Below the pieces are notes generated by a model. It did no database searches. It had not been told where the DNA came from and worked only from the letters and a program-made list of their open reading frames with translations. From an uncultured Bacteroidales bacterium (GTDB lineage: Bacteria; Bacteroidota; Bacteroidia; Bacteroidales; WCHB1-69), in NCBI GenBank assembly GCA_900315705.1, contig ONAB01000008.1, forward strand, positions 34,223 to 98,222: a stretch of 64,000 nucleotides of DNA, given 5' to 3'. Each line of letters starts with the position of its first letter. The stretch's first letter is position 1. Positions 33,736-43,088 of this stretch are shown here, in pieces. Made by a program: the position numbers and the translations under genes.

Positions 33736-35001
33736 ATGTATGGGCTGGCCGATTGCAACAACTTTTTCGTCTCGTGCGAACGGGTCTTCAACCCAGGGTT
33801 GAACGGCCGCCCAGTGGTCATCCTGTCCAACAATGACGGCTGCGTCATCTCCCGTTCCAACGAGGCCAAGCAGCTGGGTATCAAGATGGGACAGCCCTTT
33901 TATCAGCTGGGCGAGATGATCCGGCGACACAATGTGGCGGTCTTCTCCAGCAATTTTGTGCTTTACGGCGATATGTCGAAGCGGGTGCAGCAGACCCTGC
34001 GTTCGATGGTGCCCAGCACGGAAGTATATTCCATCGACGAGTCGTTCCTCGACCTGCGGGGGGTGGATGAAAGACAGTTGGACGCGTTGGGCCATCACAT
34101 CTCGTACGTGGTGCAGCGCAACACGGGCATTCCCATCAGCGTGGGCATCTCCCCTACTAAAACATTGGCCAAGATTGCCTCCAAGCTCTGCAAACAGTAT
34201 CCCAAGTTGCGCGGCAGCTGTCTGATGCGCCGGCCCGAGGACATCGAGAAGGTGCTACGCAAGTTCCCCATCGAGGACGTGTGGGGCATCGGGCGACGAT
34301 TCTCCGCAATGCTCAAAACACAGGGCATCCAGACCGCCTACCAGTTCACGCAGCTGCCCGTGGAACGCGTGCAGCGGCTGATGCACGTGGGCGGGGTCAA
34401 GACCTGGCGCGAGCTGCGGGGCGAGCCCTGCGTGGATTTTGAAGAACACAGCCGCGAAAAGCAGCAGATCACCGTCTCCCGCAGTTTCAGCAAGGAAATC
34501 ACCGACGTGGCCGACCTGCAGCAGCAAATCGCCCTTTTCACCTCTATGGCCGCCGAGAAACTGCGCAAGCAGCAGAGCGTCTGCGACACCCTGATCGTGT
34601 TCCTGCTCACCAACCGTCACCGGGAGGACAAGCCCCAGCAGTTCGCCAACCGGCTGGTGCCGCTTCACAGTTCCACCGACAGCACGCTGGAGTTGGTGGA
34701 CATCGCCACCCGCACCGTCGTAGAGATCGCCCGCCCCGGTTTCGAGTACAAGAAGGCCGGCGTCATACTCTCCGACCTGCACCCCGGCAATGCCGTGCAA
34801 GCCGCGCTCTTCGACGAGACCGACCACGAGAAGCACCGCCGCCTGATGGCCGCCCTCGACGATATCAACCGCAAGCAGGGCGCCCACTCCGTGGTGGTCG
34901 CCACCGCCGGCTTCGACGGCATCAAGATGAATCGCCAGCACCTCTCCCGCAACTTCACCACCCAATGGGACGACATTATCGAAATCAACTGCCCAACATA
35001 A
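33736..35001 (+). CDS. umuC: Y-family DNA polymerase V catalytic subunit
   Basis: 421 residues from the ATG at 33736; an upstream ATG at 33709 lies inside umuD and is rejected. Y-family motifs: YGLADCNNFFVSCERVF with the first catalytic Asp, YSIDESFLDL with the catalytic Asp-Glu pair, GISPTKTLAKIAS, and the helix-hairpin-helix VWGIGRRFSAML. The little-finger domain and a C-terminal UmuC extension (about 330-421) follow. It copies past damaged bases at low fidelity. Confidence 0.95.
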   Translation: MYGLADCNNFFVSCERVFNPGLNGRPVVILSNNDGCVISRSNEAKQLGIKMGQPFYQLGEMIRRHNVAVFSSNFVLYGDMSKRVQQTLRSMVPSTEVYSIDESFLDLRGVDERQLDALGHHISYVVQRNTGIPISVGISPTKTLAKIASKLCKQYPKLRGSCLMRRPEDIEKVLRKFPIEDVWGIGRRFSAMLKTQGIQTAYQFTQLPVERVQRLMHVGGVKTWRELRGEPCVDFEEHSREKQQITVSRSFSKEITDVADLQQQIALFTSMAAEKLRKQQSVCDTLIVFLLTNRHREDKPQQFANRLVPLHSSTDSTLELVDIATRTVVEIARPGFEYKKAGVILSDLHPGNAVQAALFDETDHEKHRRLMAALDDINRKQGAHSVVVATAGFDGIKMNRQHLSRNFTTQWDDIIEINCPT

Positions 35002-35070
35002 CCTTTACTCTTCAAATTTTATTAAAAATAATTTTTGAATAATTTTTTCATAACATTAAATTTATTTTAG

Positions 35071-35078
35071 TATTTTTG
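35071..35078 (+). promoter_or_regulatory. -7 promoter box of recG
   Basis: TATTTTTG followed by CGCC, 22 bases before the recG ATG, in an AT-rich gap. Confidence 0.6.
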
Positions 35079-35100
35079 CGCCATAGAAAAATAAACCTTG

Positions 35101-37215
35101 ATGACAGACTACCACGACATACTGGACACCCCCATTGAATACCTGAAAGGCGTAGGTCCGAAGCGGGCTGAAGTCTTTCGCAAGGAGTTCAACATATTTA
35201 CGTTCAGAGACTTGCTTCACTATTATCCATACCGGCACGTGGACAAGTCGCACATCCATCACGTGAGCGACATTGTGGAGGACGGCAGTTACATCCAGTT
35301 GCGCGGCCGCATCACGGGGGCGCAGGTAATGGGGCAGCAACGGTCCAAGCGGCTGGTGGCGCAGTTCTCCGACGAGACGGGCCATATCGAGCTGGTCTGG
35401 TTCAACGGCATCAAGTGGGTGCAGGATTTGCTGGCGCAGAAACAGGAGTTCATCATCTTCGGGAAGCCCACCCTTTTCAACGGCCGGTGGAATATGACGC
35501 ATCCTGAGATGCTGGACCCGCAGGCGAAAAGCGACTCTCCCGTGCCGATGGGCTTTCTGCCCCTCTACAACACTTCCGAACTGGCCAAAAAGAAGACGCT
35601 TGACTCGAAGGCGGTGGCCAAACTGACAGCCAACCTGATTCCTGTCGTAAAGGATGTCATCCCCGAGCTGTTGCCCGACGAGATGCTGCGGAATCTCAAC
35701 TTGATGCCATTGAAGGAGGCGTTGTGCAACATCCATTATCCTGAAAACAACCAGCAACTGTCGCGCGCCGTGTTGCGACTCAAGTTCGACGAGTTGTTCT
35801 TTTTGCAACTGAAGATGCTGATGTTGAAGCAAATCAACACCAAGCGCATCCCGGGGCACCGTTTTGAGAAGGTGGGGCATTATTTCAACACCTTCTACAA
35901 GGAGCATTTGCCTTTTGAACTCACCAACGCCCAGAAACGCGTCATCCGGGAAATACGGGCAGACGTGGGCAGCGGGCGGCAGATGAACCGTCTGCTGCAA
36001 GGCGACGTGGGCAGCGGCAAGACCATCATCGCGCTGTTCACGATGCTCATTGCCAAGGACAACGGTTTCCAGGCCTGTCTGATGGCGCCCACGGAGATAC
36101 TGGCCACACAGCATTTCGACAAGATCAGCAAGCAGCTGGCCCCGTTGGGGTTGCGGGTGGAGTTCCTGTCGGGCTCCACCAAGACCGCCAAGCGCCGCCA
36201 GATACTGGAGGGGTTGCAGAGCGGCGATGTCGATATCCTCATCGGCACGCACGCCCTGATAGAGGATCCCGTCGTGTTCCAAAACCTCGGGTTGGTGGTC
36301 ATCGACGAGCAGCACCGTTTCGGCGTGGAGCAGCGGGCCAGGCTGTGGCGCAAAAACGCCGTGCCCCCGCACGTTTTGGTGATGACGGCCACGCCCATCC
36401 CGCGCACTTTGGCGATGACGCTATACGGCGACCTTGATGTCTCCGTCATCGACGAGTTGCCACAGGGACGCAAGCCCATCATTACCCGCCATCTTTACGA
36501 AAAGGACCGTCTCAAACTGTTCGGTTTTATGCGGAAGCAGATTGCGGAAGGACGGCAAGTATTCGTGGTCTATCCCCTCATACGGGAATCGGAAAAAAGC
36601 GACCTGCTGGACCTTATGGCCGGTTACGAGGCGATAGAGCGCGACTTTCCCCCACCCCAGTACGGCATCGGCGTGGTGCACGGCAAGATGAAGCCCGAGG
36701 ACAAAGACCTGGAGATGCAGCGGTTTGCCAAGAACCAGTCGCAGATACTGCTGTCCACCACCGTCATCGAGGTGGGCATCGACATACCCAACGCCACCGT
36801 GATGGTCATCGAGAATGCGGAGCGTTTCGGGCTGTCGCAGTTGCACCAGCTGCGCGGGCGCGTGGGTCGGGGCGGCAACCAGTCCTATTGCATCCTGATG
36901 TCCAAGTACGAACTGACCAGCGATGGGCGCAAGCGGCTCAACGCGATGGTCAGCACCAACGACGGCTTCGAGATTGCCAACATCGACCTGCAACTGCGCG
37001 GGCCGGGCGACATCCAGGGCACGCAGCAGAGCGGGATGCTCGACTTCAAGATCGCCGACCTTGCCAAAGACGAGAAGCTGGTGAGCTACACCCGCAACCT
37101 GGCCATCCAGATTCTCGACGACGACCCCGATCTGCAGAAGCCGGAACACTACCGGCTGAAAGCCAAGGTGGACGAGCTAATAAGAAGCGAGGTCAACTGG
37201 AGTGTAATCAGCTGA
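35101..37215 (+). CDS. recG: ATP-dependent DNA helicase RecG
   Basis: 704 residues from the ATG at 35101 (a TTG directly before it is in frame but not preferred). It remodels stalled forks and Holliday junctions. N-terminal wedge/OB domain (about 60-170: LRGRITGAQVM, WFNGIKWV), helicase domain 1 with Walker A GDVGSGKT, DEQHRFGVEQ (DExH box) and MTATPIPRTLAM, and helicase domain 2 with QLRGRVGRGG (motif VI). The C-terminal FKIADLAKDEKLV region is typical. It stands after the dnaE-nfeD-umuDC series with its own promoter. Confidence 0.96.
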   Translation: MTDYHDILDTPIEYLKGVGPKRAEVFRKEFNIFTFRDLLHYYPYRHVDKSHIHHVSDIVEDGSYIQLRGRITGAQVMGQQRSKRLVAQFSDETGHIELVWFNGIKWVQDLLAQKQEFIIFGKPTLFNGRWNMTHPEMLDPQAKSDSPVPMGFLPLYNTSELAKKKTLDSKAVAKLTANLIPVVKDVIPELLPDEMLRNLNLMPLKEALCNIHYPENNQQLSRAVLRLKFDELFFLQLKMLMLKQINTKRIPGHRFEKVGHYFNTFYKEHLPFELTNAQKRVIREIRADVGSGRQMNRLLQGDVGSGKTIIALFTMLIAKDNGFQACLMAPTEILATQHFDKISKQLAPLGLRVEFLSGSTKTAKRRQILEGLQSGDVDILIGTHALIEDPVVFQNLGLVVIDEQHRFGVEQRARLWRKNAVPPHVLVMTATPIPRTLAMTLYGDLDVSVIDELPQGRKPIITRHLYEKDRLKLFGFMRKQIAEGRQVFVVYPLIRESEKSDLLDLMAGYEAIERDFPPPQYGIGVVHGKMKPEDKDLEMQRFAKNQSQILLSTTVIEVGIDIPNATVMVIENAERFGLSQLHQLRGRVGRGGNQSYCILMSKYELTSDGRKRLNAMVSTNDGFEIANIDLQLRGPGDIQGTQQSGMLDFKIADLAKDEKLVSYTRNLAIQILDDDPDLQKPEHYRLKAKVDELIRSEVNWSVIS

Positions 37216-37251
37216 CCTCGCCTCTAATCATTAACAAAAAAAACTTTCGTT

Positions 37252-39363
37252 TTAGTAGACAACCGTCACCTTGCCGGACTTCTCATACACTGTGCCGTCG
37301 AAATCCTGATAGGTGGTGAAATAGACGAATGTGGAGCCGGTGGGCACTTTCTTGCCATTGACGGTAGCATCCCATCCCTCATTCAAATCCGAAGTCTGGA
37401 ACACCAGGTTTCCGTAGCGGTCGAAGAGTCTCAGCGTATAGCTGCCCTCCTTCACCTCCATCTGCACAGGCATAAACACATCGTTAATGCCGTCGCCGTT
37501 GGGCGTGAAGCTGTTGGGCAGATAGAAGCGCGTCTGCTCGTGCACCTCGATGGTTTTGGAATAGGTGTCGGAGCAGCCCTCGTCATTGGTCACCTCAAGG
37601 GTGATGGTGTAGGTACCAATATCATTATAAGTATAGGTCAGCCCCAGCTCCTCGCTGGTGTTGAGGTCGCCGAGATCCCAGTGGTTATGAGTCTGGTACT
37701 GGGAACAGTTGCTGAAGACAATCATCTCACCCACCAGATAGGAAGGCGCTTCAGGAATGAGGTTGAAGCAAGCCACAGGATTGGGCAGGCCATCCACGGT
37801 AAAGGTGCTGGTGGCAGAACAGCCCAGGCTGTCGGTCACGGTAAGGGTATAGTCCCCACCGTGGATATCCACCAAGCTGTCGGTGGCGCCATTCATATTC
37901 GGAGTCCAGACATAATGGAGGGTGCCGGTGCCTTCCGTCACGGTCACGGCGAGGTAGCCGTCCTGCAGTCCACAGTGTTCTGGCGTGTTCTCACGCAACT
38001 CGATATGCGGGTTAGAGGTGATATGCAAGAGCACTTGTGAAACGCTGTCGCAGCCGCTGCCGTTGGAGAAGTGGGCCTCCAGAAGGGTGTCGCGCGCCAC
38101 ATTCTGAACCGGCAGCGTAAAGTTATAGTTGTTGTAGGCCTGGCCCACGCAAATCTGGTCCTCAATCAGTCCGGAACTGCCCCGGGCGCAATAGAAAGTG
38201 ATGGTGTCCATCGCGTAGCATCCGTCGCCATAGAATGGGCTGTTGGAGGCATAGATATAGAACGTGGTGTCGTTATGGATGACAAAGGGAGGCACGTCGT
38301 ATTGGGTCTGGCTAGTTGTTGGCAGAGGCTCGTCGTTCAGGGCATAATAGGCTCTGGGATAATTGTTCACCGAGATGGTAAGACTGACGGTCTCGCCCTC
38401 GCAGAAGCGCGTCCCCGGCGCGATGTTGTAGGTAAACGCAGGAGTGGGGGTCACAACAATATCGGCGGAGAAGATAGTGTCGCCCACATTGCTACCCACT
38501 CGGCGAACCAGTTTATAACGTCCGCTCATCGCTGCCGTGACGTTCTGGCGGTCAAAGCTGGGTGTGGTCGTGGTGGTGGAGTAGCCATCGGGACACACCC
38601 AAGTATAGGTCAGGCCAGGCAGAGGATTGGTTTCCGGATAATTGAGCATCAGCATCTGGCCCTCGCACAGCGGGCTGTTGTCCTCGATTTGCTCCAAGAC
38701 TGTACAGTCTGTGGTGGCTTGGGCGTATGGGACATTCACGCGGTTGAAGTTGATGGTGCCGGCACTACCGTTATAATTGGTAATGAGCAACAGATAGATT
38801 TGGCCGACTTGGGCATTGGGAATATAGCACCATTCGGTATAATCAGCATAGTAGCTGCAATCTGTCATCTGAATAGTGTTGCCAGAAGCGGTGGCGGGAT
38901 GGGGCCAGCCGCCAGTCTGATTGTTGCTATGGTCGCCGTTGGTGGGACGGTGCGAGCCAGGACCGCCCGAAGTGGTCAGGGTGTAAGTCCCGTTACACAG
39001 ATTCGTCAGGAACGTCGGCACATCCGTCGTGGGGAATGGTCCCCAACAAGCAAAGTCCACGTCAATACCTGTATGAGACGTGTTGAATTGCTCAATATAG
39101 ATAAGAAGGCTGCCCGGCTGGTATATCTTCATATAATACCAGGCCGGTCTCGGAGTAGAGCCAAGACAACACGCGGAACTTGAGCCCAGGAAAGAGGATG
39201 CATTGCCGTTGCCCGTACCCGAGGGATAGGTAATACCCATCGGGTTGTTGTCGGTACAGAAGGGGTGGATACCGTCAAAATCGCAAGGTGACTGCCCGTG
39301 CGAAGGAACAACCGATGCCACCAAGGAGAAAAAAAGCAGTAACAAAGAGAGTCTGTTTCTCAT
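37252..39363 (-). CDS. Type IX-secreted adhesin-like protein with gliding-motility C-terminal domain
   Basis: 703 residues. Signal peptide (about 1-23). The N-terminal part (about 25-220) has paired cysteines and resembles a lectin-like or pro-protein convertase-P-like beta domain. Several Ig/PKD-like modules follow with the DxxxCxG pattern (DNSPLCEGQMLML, GTRFCEGETVSL, EDQICVGQAYNN, HCGLQDGYLAVTV) and a PKD unit (CSQYQTHNHWDLGDLN). The end is the type B sorting domain: RFYLPNSFTPNGDGINDVF. It should be exported by type IX secretion and attached to the surface; ligand unknown. No TAnnTTTG box was seen close to the start. Confidence 0.85.
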   Translation of the reverse strand: MRNRLSLLLLFFSLVASVVPSHGQSPCDFDGIHPFCTDNNPMGITYPSGTGNGNASSFLGSSSACCLGSTPRPAWYYMKIYQPGSLLIYIEQFNTSHTGIDVDFACWGPFPTTDVPTFLTNLCNGTYTLTTSGGPGSHRPTNGDHSNNQTGGWPHPATASGNTIQMTDCSYYADYTEWCYIPNAQVGQIYLLLITNYNGSAGTINFNRVNVPYAQATTDCTVLEQIEDNSPLCEGQMLMLNYPETNPLPGLTYTWVCPDGYSTTTTTPSFDRQNVTAAMSGRYKLVRRVGSNVGDTIFSADIVVTPTPAFTYNIAPGTRFCEGETVSLTISVNNYPRAYYALNDEPLPTTSQTQYDVPPFVIHNDTTFYIYASNSPFYGDGCYAMDTITFYCARGSSGLIEDQICVGQAYNNYNFTLPVQNVARDTLLEAHFSNGSGCDSVSQVLLHITSNPHIELRENTPEHCGLQDGYLAVTVTEGTGTLHYVWTPNMNGATDSLVDIHGGDYTLTVTDSLGCSATSTFTVDGLPNPVACFNLIPEAPSYLVGEMIVFSNCSQYQTHNHWDLGDLNTSEELGLTYTYNDIGTYTITLEVTNDEGCSDTYSKTIEVHEQTRFYLPNSFTPNGDGINDVFMPVQMEVKEGSYTLRLFDRYGNLVFQTSDLNEGWDATVNGKKVPTGSTFVYFTTYQDFDGTVYEKSGKVTVVY

Positions 39364-39644
39364 AGAGCAAATGCTATATATTTGGTTTTGAGTTAATTAT
39401 CAAAAAAATATTTACAAATTCCAAACTTCACGATTTCAACACAACAGATAAAACGTATTTGAAAAAAAAATGTTTCAATCCATTGTCATTTTTTTATTCT
39501 GTTTATCTGTTTCAAATTTATCCGTTTTAAATTAATGATGCAACTTTTCAATTTTTGTTACAAAAGAAAAAAAGCGAAAGGGATGCGTTATCGTCTGTTC
39601 GTCAAAAAAGGGTTCTCCATTATCGCTTATTTTCAAAGAGGCGG

Positions 39645-39652
39645 CAAATATA
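39645..39652 (-). promoter_or_regulatory. Minus-strand -7-like box in the 405-base gap before the secreted protein
   Basis: TATATTTG followed by CCGCC, preceded by a T-run. It is the best promoter candidate for the 37252-39363 gene, which would then have a leader of about 270 bases. I see no gene or clear structure in 39364-39768 apart from this and the plus-strand promoter. Confidence 0.45.
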
Positions 39653-39695
39653 CAAAAAAATAACAATTGCTCTTGACAAGCAACGGAAAAAAGAT

Positions 39696-39703
39696 TATTT
39701 TTG
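39696..39703 (+). promoter_or_regulatory. -7 promoter box of the glycogen cluster
   Basis: TATTTTTG followed by CGACC. A TTG (39673-39675, inside TCTTGACA) lies 20 bases upstream, the expected place for a -33 element. Confidence 0.65.
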
Positions 39704-39768
39704 CGACCTGTTTGTATTACTGCCATTTTGGGTGTAGTGCATCATTTAATTTATGAAACATCAACAAT

Positions 39769-41724
39769 ATGAGTTATATAGAATTTGACAAGAACACTTT
39801 AGTAAATCTCAATTTCACGAAGACAAGGGAGATTCTCCGGTGTAGCCGCACCGGGACATTCTCCACAACAACCTTGGCAGGACTGAACACCCGCAAGTAC
39901 CACGGGCTCTTCATCGTGCCGCAGGACAAGTTCAACCACGAGCGCCACGTGCTGGTGTCCAACCTGAACGAGACCATCGTGGTCAACGATATGGATTTCC
40001 ACATCAGCGTGCACCAATACAAAGGTGGCGCCATCAATCCCAAGGGGAACAAATACCTCCAGCACTTCACTGCCGACAACATCCCTCTTTATCAGTATCG
40101 GGTGGGCAAGTTCAACTTCACCAAGGAGTTCCTGCTGCTCAACGATGCCGACCGCGTGATCATCAAATACACCATCCTCGACGACTACGAGTCTGCGGCC
40201 ATCCAGTTCGAGCCGATGCTGGCCTTCCGCAACATCCACGCCCTGACGCACTGCAACGACGCCGCCAACACCGGCTACCAGCCTGTGGAAAAAGGCGTGG
40301 GCTTTTGTATGTACCGTGACTACACGCCGGTGTACATCCAGTGTTCGGAGGAGATCACCTACCAGCACAACCCGGTGTGGCACAAGGACATCGAATATGA
40401 GGAGGAGTTGAACCGCGGTTACGAAGGCCACGAAGACCTTTTCGTGCCGGGGCACATCACAGCCCAGGTCGCCAACAAGGAGCTCTACATCACCATCGGC
40501 ACCGAGCCGATAGATCCCAAGGAGATTGCCAAGTTGTACAAAGCCGAGAGCAAGCGTCACACGGCGCGCTCGTCGTTCTTCAACTGCCTGCAGAACGCTG
40601 CCGAGCAGTTCATCGTGCAGCGTGGCGGCAAGACGGAGATCATCGCCGGCTACCCGTGGTTCGGCCGCTGGGGCCGCGACACCTTCATCGCCCTGCCGGG
40701 CCTGACGCTCGCGTTGGGTCGACACCAGCTCTGCAAGCAGATTATGGACGATATGATCGCCGATATGCGCGATGGTCTGTTCCCCAACATCGGCGAGGGC
40801 AACGAAGCCGCCTACAACTCCGTGGACGCCCCGCTGTGGTTCTTCCGGACGCTCCAGCTGTATGCTGAAAAGACCCGTTCCAAGCGCAAGGTGTGGGAGG
40901 AGTACGGCCCGGTGATGCGCCGCATCCTCGACGCCTACCGCCACGGCACCCTCAATGGCATACGCCGCCTTGACAACGGCCTCATCTACGCCGGCGGTCC
41001 GGGACTGGCCCTCACGTGGATGGATGCCATCGTGAACGGACAGCCCGTCACCCCGCGCACCGGCTGCCAGGTGGAGATCAACGCTCTCTGGTACAATGCC
41101 GTCAAGTTCTGCCTTGACCTGGCCCGTGTCGCCAAAGACACAGAATTCACCGCCGAGTGGGAGCCACTGATCCAGGATTTCCCTGCCGTCTTCAAGGAGA
41201 CCTTCTGGTCGAAGGATTTGGGCTATCTGGCCGACTATGTGGACGGTGACTACAAGAATTTCCAGGTGCGGCCCAATATGATGATTGCCGCATCCCTGCC
41301 TTACACGCCCGTCAGCGAGAAGATTCGCCAGCTGATCCTGAAGCGTACCTGTGAGGAGCTGCTCACCGAGAAGGGCATCCGCACGCTCTCTCCCGACGAT
41401 CCCGCCTACAAGGGGCACTATCACGGCAACCAGGCCGAGCGCGATGCCGCCTACCATCAGGGCACCTGCTGGCCGTGGCTGCTCTACCCCTTCACCGACG
41501 GTATGCTGGCCGTTTACCAGGAGCAGGCCATTCCGGTCCTGAAGAAAATACTATACCATTTCGACAGTTGTATGACGCAATATGGCATCTCCACTGTGGC
41601 CGAGATCACCGACGGAGATCCTCCATACAAGCCCAACGGCTGCATCTCGCAGGCGTGGAGCGTGGCCGCGCTGCTGTATCTGAAATGGCGGGTGGAGCAG
41701 AATGAATTGAGAATTAAGAATTGA
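39769..41724 (+). CDS. Glycogen debranching enzyme (amylo-alpha-1,6-glucosidase, GH133)
   Basis: 651 residues. It removes alpha-1,6 branches of glycogen. The N-terminal beta domain (about 1-240) has TLAGLNTRKYHGLFIVPQ. The (alpha/alpha)6 catalytic domain (about 275-645) shows AGYPWFGRWGRDTFIALPG, NIGEGNEAAYNSVDAPLWFF, and CWPWLLYPFTDG with YHQG. First gene of the cluster with a glycosyltransferase and GH57 amylase. The last codons (residues about 645-651, NELRIKN) and stop lie inside a dispersed GAGAATT repeat. Confidence 0.9.
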   Translation: MSYIEFDKNTLVNLNFTKTREILRCSRTGTFSTTTLAGLNTRKYHGLFIVPQDKFNHERHVLVSNLNETIVVNDMDFHISVHQYKGGAINPKGNKYLQHFTADNIPLYQYRVGKFNFTKEFLLLNDADRVIIKYTILDDYESAAIQFEPMLAFRNIHALTHCNDAANTGYQPVEKGVGFCMYRDYTPVYIQCSEEITYQHNPVWHKDIEYEEELNRGYEGHEDLFVPGHITAQVANKELYITIGTEPIDPKEIAKLYKAESKRHTARSSFFNCLQNAAEQFIVQRGGKTEIIAGYPWFGRWGRDTFIALPGLTLALGRHQLCKQIMDDMIADMRDGLFPNIGEGNEAAYNSVDAPLWFFRTLQLYAEKTRSKRKVWEEYGPVMRRILDAYRHGTLNGIRRLDNGLIYAGGPGLALTWMDAIVNGQPVTPRTGCQVEINALWYNAVKFCLDLARVAKDTEFTAEWEPLIQDFPAVFKETFWSKDLGYLADYVDGDYKNFQVRPNMMIAASLPYTPVSEKIRQLILKRTCEELLTEKGIRTLSPDDPAYKGHYHGNQAERDAAYHQGTCWPWLLYPFTDGMLAVYQEQAIPVLKKILYHFDSCMTQYGISTVAEITDGDPPYKPNGCISQAWSVAALLYLKWRVEQNELRIKN

Positions 41725-41739
41725 GAATTGAGAATGTAG
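41704..41739 (+). repeat. GAGAATT dispersed repeat, copy 2, overlapping the end of the debranching gene
   Basis: Units gaattga, gaattaa, gaattga, gaattga, gaatgtag. It matches the sequence type of 11742-11773. The debranching-enzyme stop codon (41722-41724) falls inside it. Confidence 0.6.
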
Positions 41740-41801
41740 GGGGGCAAGGCTCCACAAACATATAATAAATATTTGTATCGCGTATTGATTAAAAACATAT
41801 T

Positions 41802-43088
41802 ATGAAAGTCTTGATGTTCGGGTGGGAATTCCCACCACATATCTCTGGAGGATTGGGCACGGCCTGTTACGGGCTGACCAAGGGGCTTGCGCTCAACGGA
41901 GTGCAGGTCACCTTCGTGATGCCGCACGCCTTCGGCGACGAAGACGAGAACTACGTCAGGATCCGGAACGCCTCCGACGTGGAAATCGACACCAGCAGCG
42001 CCATATATCGGGAACTTTTCCCCAACGCCACCTTCATCCAGGTCAACTCGCGTCTTATTCCATACGTGGGTCTTGACGGCTACTACAATGTCATCAACCA
42101 GATGGGGAGCGGGATTCTGGAGCAGGAGTTCGAGGGCTCGCGGCGCAAGCACACCTTCGCGTCCGGCTACGGCCCCAACCTGATGCAGGATGTTAACCTT
42201 TATGCCCAGGTGGCCGCCGAAATCGCCAAGCAGGAGGACTTTGACCTGATTCACGCCCACGACTGGCTCACCTACCGGGCCGGCATCGCGGCCAAAAAGG
42301 TCAGCGGCAAGCCCCTGGTGGTGCACATCCACGCCACTGAGTTCGACCGTTCCGGCGAGCACAATCTCAACGACATCGTCTATGGGATGGAGCGTGAGGG
42401 TATGAGCGCCGCCGACGCCGTGTGCGCCGTCAGCGACCTGACCCGCAACATCGTCATCGAGAAATACGGCATCCCCGCCGAGAAGGTCTTCACCCTCCAC
42501 AACGCTGTGGTGCCCTCCGACAAGAAGATTGTCAGGAAGAAGAACGTCAACGAGAAGATTGTCACCTTCCTCGGGCGCGTGACCTTCCAGAAGGGTCCCG
42601 ACTACTTCGTGGAGACCGCCCTGCGGGTGCTGGAGAAGGACCCCGACGTGCGTTTTGTGCTGGCCGGCGACGGCGATATGATGCAGCACATCATCGAGCG
42701 CGTGGCCGAGCTGGGCATCTCCGACCGTTTCCACTTCACCGGCTTCCTGCGTGGCGCTGACATCGACAAGATGTTCGGGATGAGCGACGTGTATGTGATG
42801 CCCTCCATCTCCGAGCCTTTCGGCATCTCGCCGCTGGAGGCAATGCGCGCCAAGGTACCCGTGGTCATCTCCAAGCAGTCGGGTGTGGCCGAAGTGCTGC
42901 AGCACGCCATCAAGGTGGATTTCTGGGATATCGACGCCACCGCCGATGCCATATACGGTTTGCTCCACTACCCTGCCCTCTCCAAGCTGTTCGCCGACAA
43001 GGGCGAAGAGGAGGTCAACAACCTCAAATGGGAAAACGTGGCCAAAAAACTCAAAGTCATTTACGAAAAAACACTCCGCTATGAATAG
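41802..43088 (+). CDS. Glycogen synthase-type glycosyltransferase (GT4/GT5-like)
   Basis: 428 residues, GT-B fold. N-terminal domain begins KVLMFGWEFPPHISGGLGTA (the loop that binds the nucleotide sugar in glycogen/starch synthases) and includes DLIHAHDWLTYRAGI. C-terminal domain has VTFLGRVTFQKGPDYFVE, FTGFLRGADIDKMF and the E-x7-E motif SEPFGISPLEAM. In Bacteroidota this is the usual partner of the debranching enzyme and GH57 amylase; elongation of glycogen is the likely role. It overlaps the GH57 start by 8 bases. Confidence 0.87.
   Translation: MKVLMFGWEFPPHISGGLGTACYGLTKGLALNGVQVTFVMPHAFGDEDENYVRIRNASDVEIDTSSAIYRELFPNATFIQVNSRLIPYVGLDGYYNVINQMGSGILEQEFEGSRRKHTFASGYGPNLMQDVNLYAQVAAEIAKQEDFDLIHAHDWLTYRAGIAAKKVSGKPLVVHIHATEFDRSGEHNLNDIVYGMEREGMSAADAVCAVSDLTRNIVIEKYGIPAEKVFTLHNAVVPSDKKIVRKKNVNEKIVTFLGRVTFQKGPDYFVETALRVLEKDPDVRFVLAGDGDMMQHIIERVAELGISDRFHFTGFLRGADIDKMFGMSDVYVMPSISEPFGISPLEAMRAKVPVVISKQSGVAEVLQHAIKVDFWDIDATADAIYGLLHYPALSKLFADKGEEEVNNLKWENVAKKLKVIYEKTLRYE

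Noticed and set aside
39799-41457. Long minus-strand frame opposite the debranching enzyme
   Set aside because: Shadow frame; GH133 motifs on the plus strand are complete. The same holds for frames opposite the GT4 and GH57 genes.
42883-43080. N-terminal extension of the GH57 amylase
   Set aside because: It is out of frame inside the glycosyltransferase gene; the family start is at 43081.
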